DNA from: a virus
Strand: one strand, 5' to 3'
IMG/VR virus record: IMGVR_UViG_3300050190_000058
Location: 1 to 32,001 of that record
DNA length: 32,001 nt
Shown: in pieces, positions 14,834-21,606 of the stretch
Numbering within the stretch: position 1 is the first letter of the stretch
Layout: each line of letters begins with the position of its first letter
Made by a program: the position numbers and the translations under genes
The notes under the pieces: generated by a model
What the model was told of the DNA's origin: nothing
What the model saw: the letters and a program-made list of their open reading frames with translations, nothing else
Databases searched by the model: none

Positions 14834-15711
14834 TGGACAAAACATACAGAAAGGCCATCGAACAGATCAAGATAGACGGCGAAAACTTCGCTAATTCGGC
14901 CATGAAAGACGTATATCTTGACCAGTCTGCGGCACTTGACGAACTGCATAAGATTATCGGGAAAATTTATATCGACCATGCCAAAGATGGGATGCTGTCA
15001 CTGACCACGGCTGAAAAAGCCGCTATTACTGCAATGACAACAAAAAAGCTAAAAGATATGGGCTTGAGCCTGGGCGAAAGCGAGGTTGACACAGTAACCG
15101 CTGTCCTGGGGTCTGTTTTTAAAGATACTTATTACAAAACCATCTACACCATGGAAAGCGGTATGACTGTTAATCTTAAATTCAACATCCTCAAGGAGGG
15201 ATATGTCAATACCGCAATCAGGACAAGTTACAAAGAAGAATTCTTCTCAGACCGGATCTGGGCAAACAAGGCTGACATGATCGACGTTCTGCAAAAAAAT
15301 ATTGTCGATGCTATGAAGGGTGACACCACCATAGACAAGATTGGAAAACAGATCAAAGAAACCTTCAATGTGACTGCTTACGAATCAGGGCGGCTTGTAA
15401 CCACTGAAACGGCGAGGGTACAGACCCAGGCCAGCGAGGACATGGGCAGGGCCACCGGAGTTGAACAGGTCATGTGGAGTGCAACCTTGGACATGTTGAC
15501 CAGCCCTGAATGTGGAGACCTTGACGGTCAGTTTTGGGGCATAGATGAGGATCACCCAGAGCCACCGTTGCATCCGAATTGTCGCTGTTGTCTTTGCAAC
15601 GTACCACCAATAGAAAACTGGAGTCCAGACATAAGAAGGGACAACGAAACAAAGGAAATAATTCCCTACCAAACGTATTCGGATTGGGCAAAAGACAAAG
15701 GAATAGAGTAA
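14833..15711 (+). CDS. MuF-like minor head protein
   Basis: 292 aa, TAATG overlap with the portal. The C-terminal part holds the Mu-F/SPP1 gp7 signature: TTETARVQTQASEDMGRATG, then MLTSPECGDLDGQFW and HPNCRCCL, whose Cys and His probably bind zinc. SPP1 gp7-like proteins ride inside the capsid attached to the portal. The bidirectional terminator of the first HNH cassette follows directly. Confidence 0.85.
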   Translation: MDKTYRKAIEQIKIDGENFANSAMKDVYLDQSAALDELHKIIGKIYIDHAKDGMLSLTTAEKAAITAMTTKKLKDMGLSLGESEVDTVTAVLGSVFKDTYYKTIYTMESGMTVNLKFNILKEGYVNTAIRTSYKEEFFSDRIWANKADMIDVLQKNIVDAMKGDTTIDKIGKQIKETFNVTAYESGRLVTTETARVQTQASEDMGRATGVEQVMWSATLDMLTSPECGDLDGQFWGIDEDHPEPPLHPNCRCCLCNVPPIENWSPDIRRDNETKEIIPYQTYSDWAKDKGIE

Positions 15712-15737
15712 AAGCCCTGCTTATTCAGCGGGCTTTT
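15711..15737. terminator. bidirectional intrinsic terminator
   Basis: AGCCCTGCT (15713-15721) pairs with AGCGGGCT (15727-15734) with one bulge. A-tract on one side and T-tract on the other serve both strands: the end of the MuF gene and the end of the minus-strand RHH gene, whose stop lies in the loop. Confidence 0.75.
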
Positions 15738-15870
15738 CATATTTCTTTAAAAGCATCTCTATTGCTTCTTGAACATATTGTGCTTGCGGAACTCTTGTTT
15801 CTTTTGATAATGTTTTTAGCTTTTCGCATACGTCTTTAGTTACGTAGGTGGTAAATCTTATCTTTGCCAT
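15721..15870 (-). CDS. ribbon-helix-helix (CopG/Arc-type) DNA-binding protein, 49 aa
   Basis: Minus-strand gene, start ATG at 15868-15870, stop at 15721-15723. The product reads MAKIRFTTYVTKDVCEKLKT, then LSKETRVPQAQYVQEAIEML and onward: a beta strand (KIRFTTYV), helix A (KDVCEKLKTLSKET), turn RVP, helix B (QYVQEAIEMLLKKY), the whole RHH fold in its usual length. RHH dimers insert the beta ribbon in the major groove. An AAAGGGGG site and a TATAAT box precede it. It faces the HNH gene at 15965 and probably represses both promoters. A sister copy lies at 20557-20709. Confidence 0.8.
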   Translation of the reverse strand: MAKIRFTTYVTKDVCEKLKTLSKETRVPQAQYVQEAIEMLLKKYEKPAE

Positions 15871-15891
15871 TTTGAAAACCCCCTTTTATAT

Positions 15892-15944
15892 ATTATAACA
15901 CATACCACAAGATAATGATAACCAGCATAAACTTATGGTATAAT
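15892..15944. promoter_or_regulatory. divergent promoter pair of the first RHH/HNH cassette
   Basis: Minus-strand TATAAT at 15892-15897 and plus-strand TATAAT at 15939-15944 are 41 nt apart. Their -35 positions fall on the same bases (about 15916-15921: TTATCA read on minus, TGATAA on plus, both weak). The two -10 regions are inverted copies of TATAATATATA. Confidence 0.65.
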
Positions 15945-15964
15945 ATATATGAGGTGATAAACAA

Positions 15965-16645
15965 ATGCCATTCAAAACTAAAGAACAAAAAGAACAAAAA
16001 GATAAATATAATAGAGACTATTATTTAAAGAACAGAGAAAAAATATTAGGGCCAAAAAAGCAATATTATGAAACTAATATTGAACAGATAAAACAATACC
16101 GCGAAGACAATAAAGAAATGTTAGCTAAAAAGAATAAACAATATCATGAGTCCAATAAAGAATTAATTGCTATCCGTAAAAAACAGTGGTATATGGATAC
16201 TAAGGAAGCAAGACTCACGGTACATCAACATTGGTATGCTCTTAACAGAGAACTTATCATTAAGAAAAGGTTAGCATGGCAAAAGGTAAATAAAGATAAA
16301 GTCAATGTCATAGCTCAAAGACGCAGAACAAGAAAACATTTGTTACCATCAAATTTAACTTTTGAACAATGGGGAGAAACGAAACTACATTTTGATAATA
16401 AATGTGCTTATTGTGGCAAAGAATTGCCTTTGGTTCAAGAGCATTTCATAGCACTAAGCAAAAGCGGAGAATATACAATAAATAATATTATTCCAGCTTG
16501 TATGTCATGTAATAACTCAAAGGGCAATAAAGACTTCTTTGAATGGTATCCTAAATATCGCCATTACTCGAAGAAGCGAGAAAAAATCGTCCTCAAGTTT
16601 CTGAACTATAAAAACAATATTCACCAATTAGCACTTGCTTTTTAG
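15965..16645 (+). CDS. free-standing HNH homing endonuclease
   Basis: 226 aa. The N-terminal 120 residues are a Lys/Gln-rich helical series with repeated YxxxNKE and KKQ units, probably gripping DNA. The HNH core is CAYCGKE...EHFIALSKSGEYTINNIIPACMSCNNSKGN: Cys pairs CxxC and CxxC for zinc, His of EHF and the Asn residues for catalysis. The C-terminus KDFFEWYPKY...LALAF is almost the same as in the HNH protein at 20798. It interrupts no gene; it sits between MuF and scaffold genes. It is AT-rich and has its own promoter and terminator. Confidence 0.85.
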   Translation: MPFKTKEQKEQKDKYNRDYYLKNREKILGPKKQYYETNIEQIKQYREDNKEMLAKKNKQYHESNKELIAIRKKQWYMDTKEARLTVHQHWYALNRELIIKKRLAWQKVNKDKVNVIAQRRRTRKHLLPSNLTFEQWGETKLHFDNKCAYCGKELPLVQEHFIALSKSGEYTINNIIPACMSCNNSKGNKDFFEWYPKYRHYSKKREKIVLKFLNYKNNIHQLALAF

Positions 16646-16657
16646 CAGGTGCTTTTT
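16630..16657 (+). terminator. terminator overlapping the HNH stop codon
   Basis: AGCACTTGCT (16630-16639), loop TTTT, AGCAGGTGCT (16644-16653), then a T-run. The stop codon TAG begins in the loop, so the last residues LALAF are encoded by the terminator. The second HNH gene has the same structure. Confidence 0.8.
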
Positions 16658-16715
16658 ATTATAAAAAAACTGCGTTCTTGGTTGAAAAGTCAAGAGGGCA
16701 AAAGGAGAAAAATAA

Positions 16716-17294
16716 ATGGATATCAACGAGGTTCAAAGCTTCATTGAACAAAACAAAGATAGCGATGAGGTGAAATCATTCGTTAATGGGTTAAACCCTA
16801 TCACACCCGATAGGGTTAAGTCATTAGTAGGTGAGGACAAGGACTTAAAGTCATGGTTCGATTCGGAAAAGGATAAACACCTAAGCAAAGGGATTGACAC
16901 ATTCAAATCCAACAATGTCCCAAAGCTGGTTGATGAGGAAGTCAAAAAACGCTTCCCTGATGCCGATCCTAAAGACGTTGAGATGAAGAAACTCCAGGCG
17001 CAACTTGATAAGATGCAGGCTGATTCCACTAGAAAAGACTTGACCAATAAGACACTTAAAGCATTTCAGGAAAAAAAGTTGCCGAGCGAATTAGTCGATT
17101 TCCTTATCGGCGCAGATGAAGAAGTCACCAGCAAGAATGTGGAAATGCTTGCTAAATTGTTTGCTGCGCATGATGAAGCGATCAAGACCGAGTTTGCTAA
17201 GAGCAATAGTTATACCCCGCCTAAGGACAAGGGCGATCTTGGCAAAGAGGAAGAAACTGCACGGGCAGAGATTGCTAAGTACATGCACAAGTAG
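16716..17294 (+). CDS. phage scaffolding protein (DUF4355-like)
   Basis: 192 aa; ATG 16716 after AAAAGGAGAAAA. Highly charged and helical, with coiled coil around residues 85-115 (DVEMKKLQAQLDKMQADSTRKD) and the conserved LPSELVDFLIGADEE segment of phage scaffolds. It guides capsid assembly and is lost from the mature head. Placed right before the capsid gene, as expected. Confidence 0.8.
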   Translation: MDINEVQSFIEQNKDSDEVKSFVNGLNPITPDRVKSLVGEDKDLKSWFDSEKDKHLSKGIDTFKSNNVPKLVDEEVKKRFPDADPKDVEMKKLQAQLDKMQADSTRKDLTNKTLKAFQEKKLPSELVDFLIGADEEVTSKNVEMLAKLFAAHDEAIKTEFAKSNSYTPPKDKGDLGKEEETARAEIAKYMHK

Positions 17295-17344
17295 GTTTCG
17301 GGCTTCCTAGGAAAAAGCACTACTAATTAAAAGAGGTAATCACA

Positions 17345-17619
17345 TTGGCTATCAATACATTGGCATATGCAACCTTATTTATGCAAGAACTTGATAAGCA
17401 GGCCGTGGCAGGCGCTACGTCCGGCTGGATGGAAGGAAACGCAGGACTTGTTATTTACAACGGTGGCAATACGGTAAAGATCCCCAAATTAACCATGGAC
17501 GGACTGGGAAATTATGACCGTTCGTTAGGGTTCACCCAGGGTGCGGCTACTCTTGTCTATGAGACTAAAACGATGGGGCAGGACCGGGGTCGTACCTTTA
17601 TGCTTGATTCCATGGACGT
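17345..17619 (+). CDS. major capsid protein, exon 1
   Basis: The N-terminal 91 codons plus two bases of the major head protein, from TTG 17345 (AGAGGT upstream). Typical N-terminal arm of this HK97-fold family: AINTLAYATLFMQELDKQAV, GQDRGRTFMLDSMDV. The intron begins after the T of GGACGT at 17619. Joined to 19070-19718 the reading frame has exactly 308 codons (307 aa plus stop), and the junction reads SMDVNETNFVAN as in related capsid proteins. Unspliced RNA would stop four codons later, at 17630-17632. Confidence 0.85.
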
Positions 17620-17806
17620 TAAAGTCGCTTAACATAGCGTCCCTATATAGAGATATATAGTAAAAAAATAGGTGAACCTACAAATGTAGGGTGTGCGGAT
17701 TTATCCGTGCTAACGATGAAAAGCTAAGTTACAAGTTGCATTAAAAAAAGAGTGCTATGGTAGAGTGCTTTTTTGTGGTTTCTATGTTTTTAAACTCTGT
17801 ATATGG

Positions 17807-17812
17807 TATAAT
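17807..17812 (+). promoter_or_regulatory. -10 element inside the intron
   Basis: GGTATAATATATATG at 17805-17819 is identical to the sequence upstream of the HNH gene at 15965 and nearly so to that of 20798. No good -35 is seen. It would let the intron gene be made before late transcription. Confidence 0.55.
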
Positions 17813-17925
17813 ATATATGTAGGATAGGCGAAGGGTAGCTCCCCAAACCGACAAAGTGTTTTCCCAAACACTTTCCTATATACTAAAAATTGGGAAAAGA
17901 AGTAACCTTGGGAGGGTTATCTATT

Positions 17926-18867
17926 ATGTCTAAGAAATTAACAATCAAAGAAGTTAAACAGTTTGTTGAAGAAAATTCAAAATGCAAATTGTTATCTACA
18001 GAGTACAACAACAACCACGAAAATTTAAAATTCATATGCGGTTGCGGAAAAGAATTTTTAAGAAGTTTTAATAATTTCAATCAAGCAAAGCAAAGACAAT
18101 GTAACAAATGTAGTAATGTGAAAACCATAAAGTACACAATAGAAGGTGTGAAAAACTTTGTCAGGAATAACAGTAAATGCGAACTGTTAAGCGCAGAATA
18201 CATTGACTGCAAAACAAATTTAAGGTTTAGATGCGCCTGTGGTAATGAGTTTGAAACGCCATTTGATTGCTTTAAATCGGCAAATAAAAGGCAATGCGAT
18301 GATTGCACGAATGATAAAGTTAGAAACGAAAGAAATTACTCGTTCGAAGAGGTTAAGAATTTTGTTGAGGTAGAAAGCAAAAGTAATTGCAAACTATTGA
18401 GCACAAAATATATTAACAATCTCAGAAAAATGATGTTCCAATGTGAATGCGGCAATAAATTTGAAACAATATTCAGTAATTTTAAAAACATAAAGCAAGT
18501 GCGGTGTAAGAAATGTTCAAATGCAGTATCAGTTGCTGAATTTACTACTTCAACTATCTTAAAAGATAATGATATAGATTTTATTCCACAATATAAATTT
18601 ATTGATTGCAAACATAAACGAGGATTACCTTTTGATTTTTATTTGCCTTATTGCAATATAGCGATTGAGATAGATGGGTTACAACATTATAAGCCTGTTT
18701 GTTTTGGTGATATTAATTATGAAAAAGCCTTAGAAAATCTTAGCATACAGCAAAAACATGATGAGATAAAAAATGGTTATTGTAAACAAAATAATATTAA
18801 ACTAATAAGAATACCATATACAGAGTTTAAAAACATAGAAACCATATTAAAGAGCATTCTACCATAA
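17926..18867 (+). CDS. intron-encoded homing endonuclease, EDxHD/Vsr-like
   Basis: 313 aa from ATG 17926 (GGGAGGG upstream; the TTG at 17890 has no site). Three repeats of about 65 residues each end in CxCGxxF...RQCxxC: FICGCGKEF, RCACGNEF and QCECGNKF, zinc-ribbon DNA-binding units. The C-terminus has GLPFDFYLPYCNIAIEIDGLQHY, the pattern of Vsr-like EDxHD nucleases such as the intron enzyme I-Bth0305I. It probably cuts intronless capsid alleles so that repair copies the intron. Strongly AT-rich compared with the capsid exons. Confidence 0.8.
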   Translation: MSKKLTIKEVKQFVEENSKCKLLSTEYNNNHENLKFICGCGKEFLRSFNNFNQAKQRQCNKCSNVKTIKYTIEGVKNFVRNNSKCELLSAEYIDCKTNLRFRCACGNEFETPFDCFKSANKRQCDDCTNDKVRNERNYSFEEVKNFVEVESKSNCKLLSTKYINNLRKMMFQCECGNKFETIFSNFKNIKQVRCKKCSNAVSVAEFTTSTILKDNDIDFIPQYKFIDCKHKRGLPFDFYLPYCNIAIEIDGLQHYKPVCFGDINYEKALENLSIQQKHDEIKNGYCKQNNIKLIRIPYTEFKNIETILKSILP

Positions 18868-19069
18868 TGCTCTTTTTTTAATGCAACTTGTAATATGCCA
18901 ATATCGTGCCAATCCTTAGAGATAAGGAAGGTGTAACGACTAAATTGAGCGTAAAAGCTCTAAGAGGTTCAATGTGAAATTCATTGTTCCGTAGCGCCTA
19001 TCCCCTAGTAATAGGGTGAAGAGATAGTCTACTCCCCTAATAAATATCGGGAAACCGAGGGTATAAAGG

Positions 19070-19718
19070 AAACGAGACCAACTTTGTTGCAAACGCTAGT
19101 AATCTAATGGGCGAGTTTCAGCGCGTTCAGGTTATTCCTGAAATTGACGCTTATCGCTACAGCACAATCGCTTCTCTCGCTATCGCAGGCAGCAGGGCAT
19201 CTGGTGGATATGCCCCCGACAAGGCTACTATCCTTACTAAGATTAAAGAAGACATCGCAGCTATTCAGGATGCAATTGGAGCTGTTCCCCTGGTTATCAC
19301 CATGTCTATTGCAACACTGGCTGTCCTCGAGAATTCCACTGAGATGGTTCGCCAGCTTGAAGTTGGGGCTTTCTCCGGTACGATCTTGAGCGAAGTCAAA
19401 AAGGTTGACGAGTGCCCGATCATGGAAGTACCGAGTGCCCGGCTGAAGACCGCCTATGTCTTTAATGATGGCAAGACTACCGGCCAGACTGTTGGCGGCT
19501 TTACTCCCGCTGGCACCGCCAAAACCATTAACTGGATTATCTGTGCACAGAATACTCCTATCGCCATCAGCAAGACTGACAATATGCGGATCTTCGACCC
19601 GACCACCAACCAGGCCGCAGATGCTTGGAAGCTTGACTATAGAAAATACCATGACCTGTGGATTCTGGACAACAAAATGTCAACTGTCTTCGTAAACTGC
19701 AAAGAGGCGCTTGTCTAA
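19070..19718 (+). CDS. major capsid protein, exon 2
   Basis: The remaining 216 residues of the capsid protein: NETNFVANASNLMGEFQRVQ, VIPEIDAYRYS, and a C-terminal domain ending FVNCKEALV. Internal ATG 19107 could mimic a gene start but cuts off conserved sequence. The stop overlaps the next ATG (TAATG). GC content and codon use return to those of the phage core genes. Confidence 0.85.
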
Positions 19719-19855
19719 TGTTTGAACTTAAAAAGCTGAATGTGCATAGACTTGTGGAAACCGAACAGGAAAAGGCCAGGCTCTTGAAAGAGGGGTTTGC
19801 CGAGGTTATCCAAAAGATCGAGCAGGAAGTGGAAGTTAAACGGGGTAAGGCGTAA
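19718..19855 (+). CDS. small head-region protein, 45 aa
   Basis: TAATG overlap with the capsid gene. Short, helical and charged (LKKLNVHRLVETEQEKARLL). Small ORFs of this kind between capsid and connector genes are common in siphophages. Function unknown. Confidence 0.65.
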   Translation: MFELKKLNVHRLVETEQEKARLLKEGFAEVIQKIEQEVEVKRGKA

Positions 19856-19890
19856 AGCCTGCCCCTTTCCCTTTTTTAAGGAGGTGCGCC

Positions 19891-20259
19891 ATGGCGGTAC
19901 TTGACGATGTTAATGATATTAAAACAGTTTTAGGCATTACCGACACAACGAAAGATGCCTTGCTTACTGTCTATATCCGAAAAGGTATTACCCTGATAAC
20001 TGCCTATATGAATGCCCCTGCCGTACCCATTACAGTTCCCCCTACACTACCCGTAGATGTCGCTACAGCCTATGAAGATGCCCTGATTGAATACGTGACG
20101 CTAACATATCGCAAGAAGGGCAACGAGGGCATTAAACAGTTTAGCCAGGGTAGCAGGTCAGGGACATATGAGGACGGCTTGCAACAGAGCGTCAAAGACC
20201 TATTGCCGTCTCCGTTTATCAGGATGGTGGGTGTAAGGAATGGCAACTATGTTATCTAA
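19891..20259 (+). CDS. head-tail connector protein (gp6/YqbG-like)
   Basis: 122 aa; ATG 19891 after TAAGGAGGTG. The pattern DDVNDIKTVLGITDTTKDALLTVYI...LIEYVTLTYRKKGNEGIKQFSQG is typical of DUF3199/phage gp6-like adaptors that bind beneath the portal. It overlaps the next gene by 20 bp. Confidence 0.8.
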   Translation: MAVLDDVNDIKTVLGITDTTKDALLTVYIRKGITLITAYMNAPAVPITVPPTLPVDVATAYEDALIEYVTLTYRKKGNEGIKQFSQGSRSGTYEDGLQQSVKDLLPSPFIRMVGVRNGNYVI

Positions 20260-20548
20260 CTACAGTGTGGGCGTGTGGAACCGGGAGCCGAGCACAAAAG
20301 TAAATGGCGTGACTATCCCGGGGGTGCTGGCGTGGGTAAGGGACACTGATGTAGATATGCAACCCTATAGCCAAGAGCTTTTAATTAAGGCTTATGGCTA
20401 TGACATCCCAGTTACAAAGCGGTTTTTTATCGAGGACGTGACGGATATACAGATTGGCACAATCTTAATGTATGGCACAGAAAAGCACGAAGTTAAAAAG
20501 GTTCTGGCCTGGGATGTTTTCGAGGTTATGACCTTGGAAGCACAATAA
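20240..20548 (+). CDS. head closure protein (SPP1 gp16-like)
   Basis: 102 aa. Small beta-rich protein between adaptor and gp10-like genes, the standard place of head-completion stoppers. Seen: DMQPYSQELLIKAYGYDI, IQIGTILMYG, which fit the family's beta barrel. ATG 20240 follows GTAAGGA; ATG 20249 is an alternative. The second RHH/HNH cassette begins right after its stop. Confidence 0.7.
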   Translation: MATMLSNYSVGVWNREPSTKVNGVTIPGVLAWVRDTDVDMQPYSQELLIKAYGYDIPVTKRFFIEDVTDIQIGTILMYGTEKHEVKKVLAWDVFEVMTLEAQ

Positions 20549-20550
20549 AG

Positions 20551-20571
20551 AAAAACCTACTTTTCAGTAGG
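20551..20571 (-). terminator. terminator of the second RHH gene
   Basis: On the minus strand CCTACT, loop GAAA, AGTAGG, then five T (plus-strand 20551-20571). The gene's stop codon lies in the stem. Unlike the first cassette it lacks a T-run on the plus strand, so it acts one way. Confidence 0.7.
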
Positions 20572-20709
20572 CTTCAAATAATTTTCCAGTATTGTAATTA
20601 CCAAATTGTTGAAACTCCTGTTTTCCTTGGCTGCCAACCCTTCTAATTGCTTTTTTAAGTCCTTGTTAATGATTAAATTTGCTCTTACCTTATCTTTGCT
20701 TATGCTCAT
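20557..20709 (-). CDS. ribbon-helix-helix (CopG/Arc-type) DNA-binding protein, 50 aa
   Basis: Minus-strand gene, ATG at 20707-20709, stop at 20557-20559. The product begins MSISKDKVRANLIINKDLKK and goes on QLEGLAAKENRSFNNLVITI, then LENYLKPTEK: beta strand (KVRANLII), helix A (KDLKKQLEGLAAKEN), turn RSF, helix B (NLVITILENYLK), a standard RHH. GAGGTG lies 6 bases before the start. It diverges from the HNH gene at 20798. Sequence identity to the RHH at 15721 is low, yet length, fold and position agree, so each HNH gene has its own partner. Confidence 0.8.
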   Translation of the reverse strand: MSISKDKVRANLIINKDLKKQLEGLAAKENRSFNNLVITILENYLKPTEK

Positions 20710-20727
20710 GATATTCACCTCAATAAT

Positions 20728-20779
20728 AGTATAACATATGTATAAAGATGTTGCAATGTTTACGTAACTGTGTTATAAT
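20728..20779. promoter_or_regulatory. mirrored divergent promoters sharing one -35 box
   Basis: TTGCAA at 20751-20756 is its own reverse complement. On the plus strand TATAAT (20774-20779) lies 17 nt from it; on the minus strand TATACT (20728-20733) also lies 17 nt from it. Both arms continue into GAGGTG. One repressor bound here could close both promoters. Confidence 0.75.
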
Positions 20780-20797
20780 ATATATGAGGTGAAAAGA

Positions 20798-21571
20798 GTG
20801 AAAGCTAAGGTATGCAGTAAGTGCGGTGAAGAATTACCCTTAACGAGTGAATATTATAGAAAAGGCTTGGAAAGCAAAGATGGGTTTTATAATACTTGTA
20901 GGAGCTGTATTAATGAACAAAAAAGACGGCACTACTTGGATGTTAGAGATCGTTGCTTAGATTATAATAAACAATACAGTAAAGCGAATAAAGAAATTAT
21001 AGCAAAACAAAGAAAGCAACATTATGACGAAAACAGAGAAGTTCTTATTGAAAAGTCTAAACAATATCAAGACGATAACAAGGAAGCCACGGTTAAGCGT
21101 CTAAAACAATGGAAGGAAAAAAATAAGGAGCATTGTGCTGAATACGGGAAACAGTATAGAGAAGGGCTGAATAAGGAGACCTATAACAAAAGCCAAAGGC
21201 AATATCAAAAAGAACATCCGGAAAAGTTTAGAGGTTACTACCATAAGCGCAATGCTTTGAAACTTGAATTATTGTCTACATTAACACCCGAGCAATGGGG
21301 AGTAATTAAGCAATGTTTTAACAGTTGTTGCGCTTATTGCGGGAAGGAAGCACATCTTGAACAGGAACATTTTATTGCTTTAAGCAAAGGTGGGGAATAT
21401 ACTCACAATAACATTTTGCCCGCTTGTAAAAATTGTAATAGCAGTAAAAATAATAAAGATTTCTTTGAATGGTACCCGAAATATAAATATTACTCAAAGA
21501 AAAGAGAAAAGCAAATACTTGAATTTTTAAACTACAAAAACGGAATACACCAATTAGCACTTGCTTTTTAG
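20798..21571 (+). CDS. free-standing HNH homing endonuclease with N-terminal zinc finger
   Basis: 257 aa from GTG 20798, six bases after GAGGTG; GTG 20789 lies in that site. It adds an N-terminal CSKCGEEL...CRSC zinc finger to the plan of the HNH protein at 15965. Then come KQYxxxNKE-type repeats and the HNH core CAYCGKEAHLEQEHFIALSKGG...NNILPACKNCNSSKNN. The C-terminus KDFFEWYPKYKYYSKKREK...LALAF is nearly the same as in the other copy. It sits between head closure and gp10-like genes, AT-rich, with its own promoter and terminator. Confidence 0.85.
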   Translation: MKAKVCSKCGEELPLTSEYYRKGLESKDGFYNTCRSCINEQKRRHYLDVRDRCLDYNKQYSKANKEIIAKQRKQHYDENREVLIEKSKQYQDDNKEATVKRLKQWKEKNKEHCAEYGKQYREGLNKETYNKSQRQYQKEHPEKFRGYYHKRNALKLELLSTLTPEQWGVIKQCFNSCCAYCGKEAHLEQEHFIALSKGGEYTHNNILPACKNCNSSKNNKDFFEWYPKYKYYSKKREKQILEFLNYKNGIHQLALAF

Positions 21572-21584
21572 CAGGTGCTTTTTT
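21556..21584 (+). terminator. terminator overlapping the second HNH stop codon
   Basis: AGCACTTGCT (21556-21565), TTTT, AGCAGGTGCT (21570-21579), T-run. Identical to the stem and loop at 16630-16653. Confidence 0.8.
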
Positions 21585-21606
21585 ATTTGAGAGGGGAGGT
21601 GGCTTG

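Larger units (their letters stand above)
17731..18891. repeat. 43-nt inverted repeat around the intron endonuclease gene
   Basis: Arms 17731-17773 and 18849-18891. The first 22 positions pair perfectly; of the remaining 21, four pair as G-U in RNA and one is a C-A mismatch. Each arm also contains a short hairpin-forming part: the right arm holds AGAGCAT/ATGCTCT with a T-run, which can terminate the endonuclease message. Confidence 0.8.
17620..19069 (+). ncRNA. group I intron in the major capsid gene
   Basis: P1: exon end GGACGT (17614-17619) pairs with GCGTCC (17637-17642), with the required U-G at the splice site. P7: GACTA (18938-18942) pairs with TAGTC (19025-19029), embedded in typical core sequence. 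The intron ends in G at 19069. Bounds were fixed by P1, by the final G and by the restored capsid frame. A helix of 17731-17773 with 18849-18891 closes off the endonuclease gene, keeping it out of the ribozyme core. Subgroup not determined. Confidence 0.85.

Noticed and set aside
14560-14979. Long minus-strand frame over the portal end
   Set aside because: It is a shadow of the portal and MuF genes without start signals.
15579-15839. Plus-strand frame across the end of the MuF gene
   Set aside because: It overlaps the MuF zinc motif and the minus-strand RHH gene, has no ribosome site and reads as low-complexity basic sequence.
16660-17300. Inteins or exon joining at the two HNH genes
   Set aside because: Neighbouring head genes are complete with their own starts and stops, so these are free-standing genes.
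17345-17632. A truncated 95-aa capsid gene broken by mutation
   Set aside because: P1, P7, the final G and exact restoration of a 308-codon frame show a group I intron instead.
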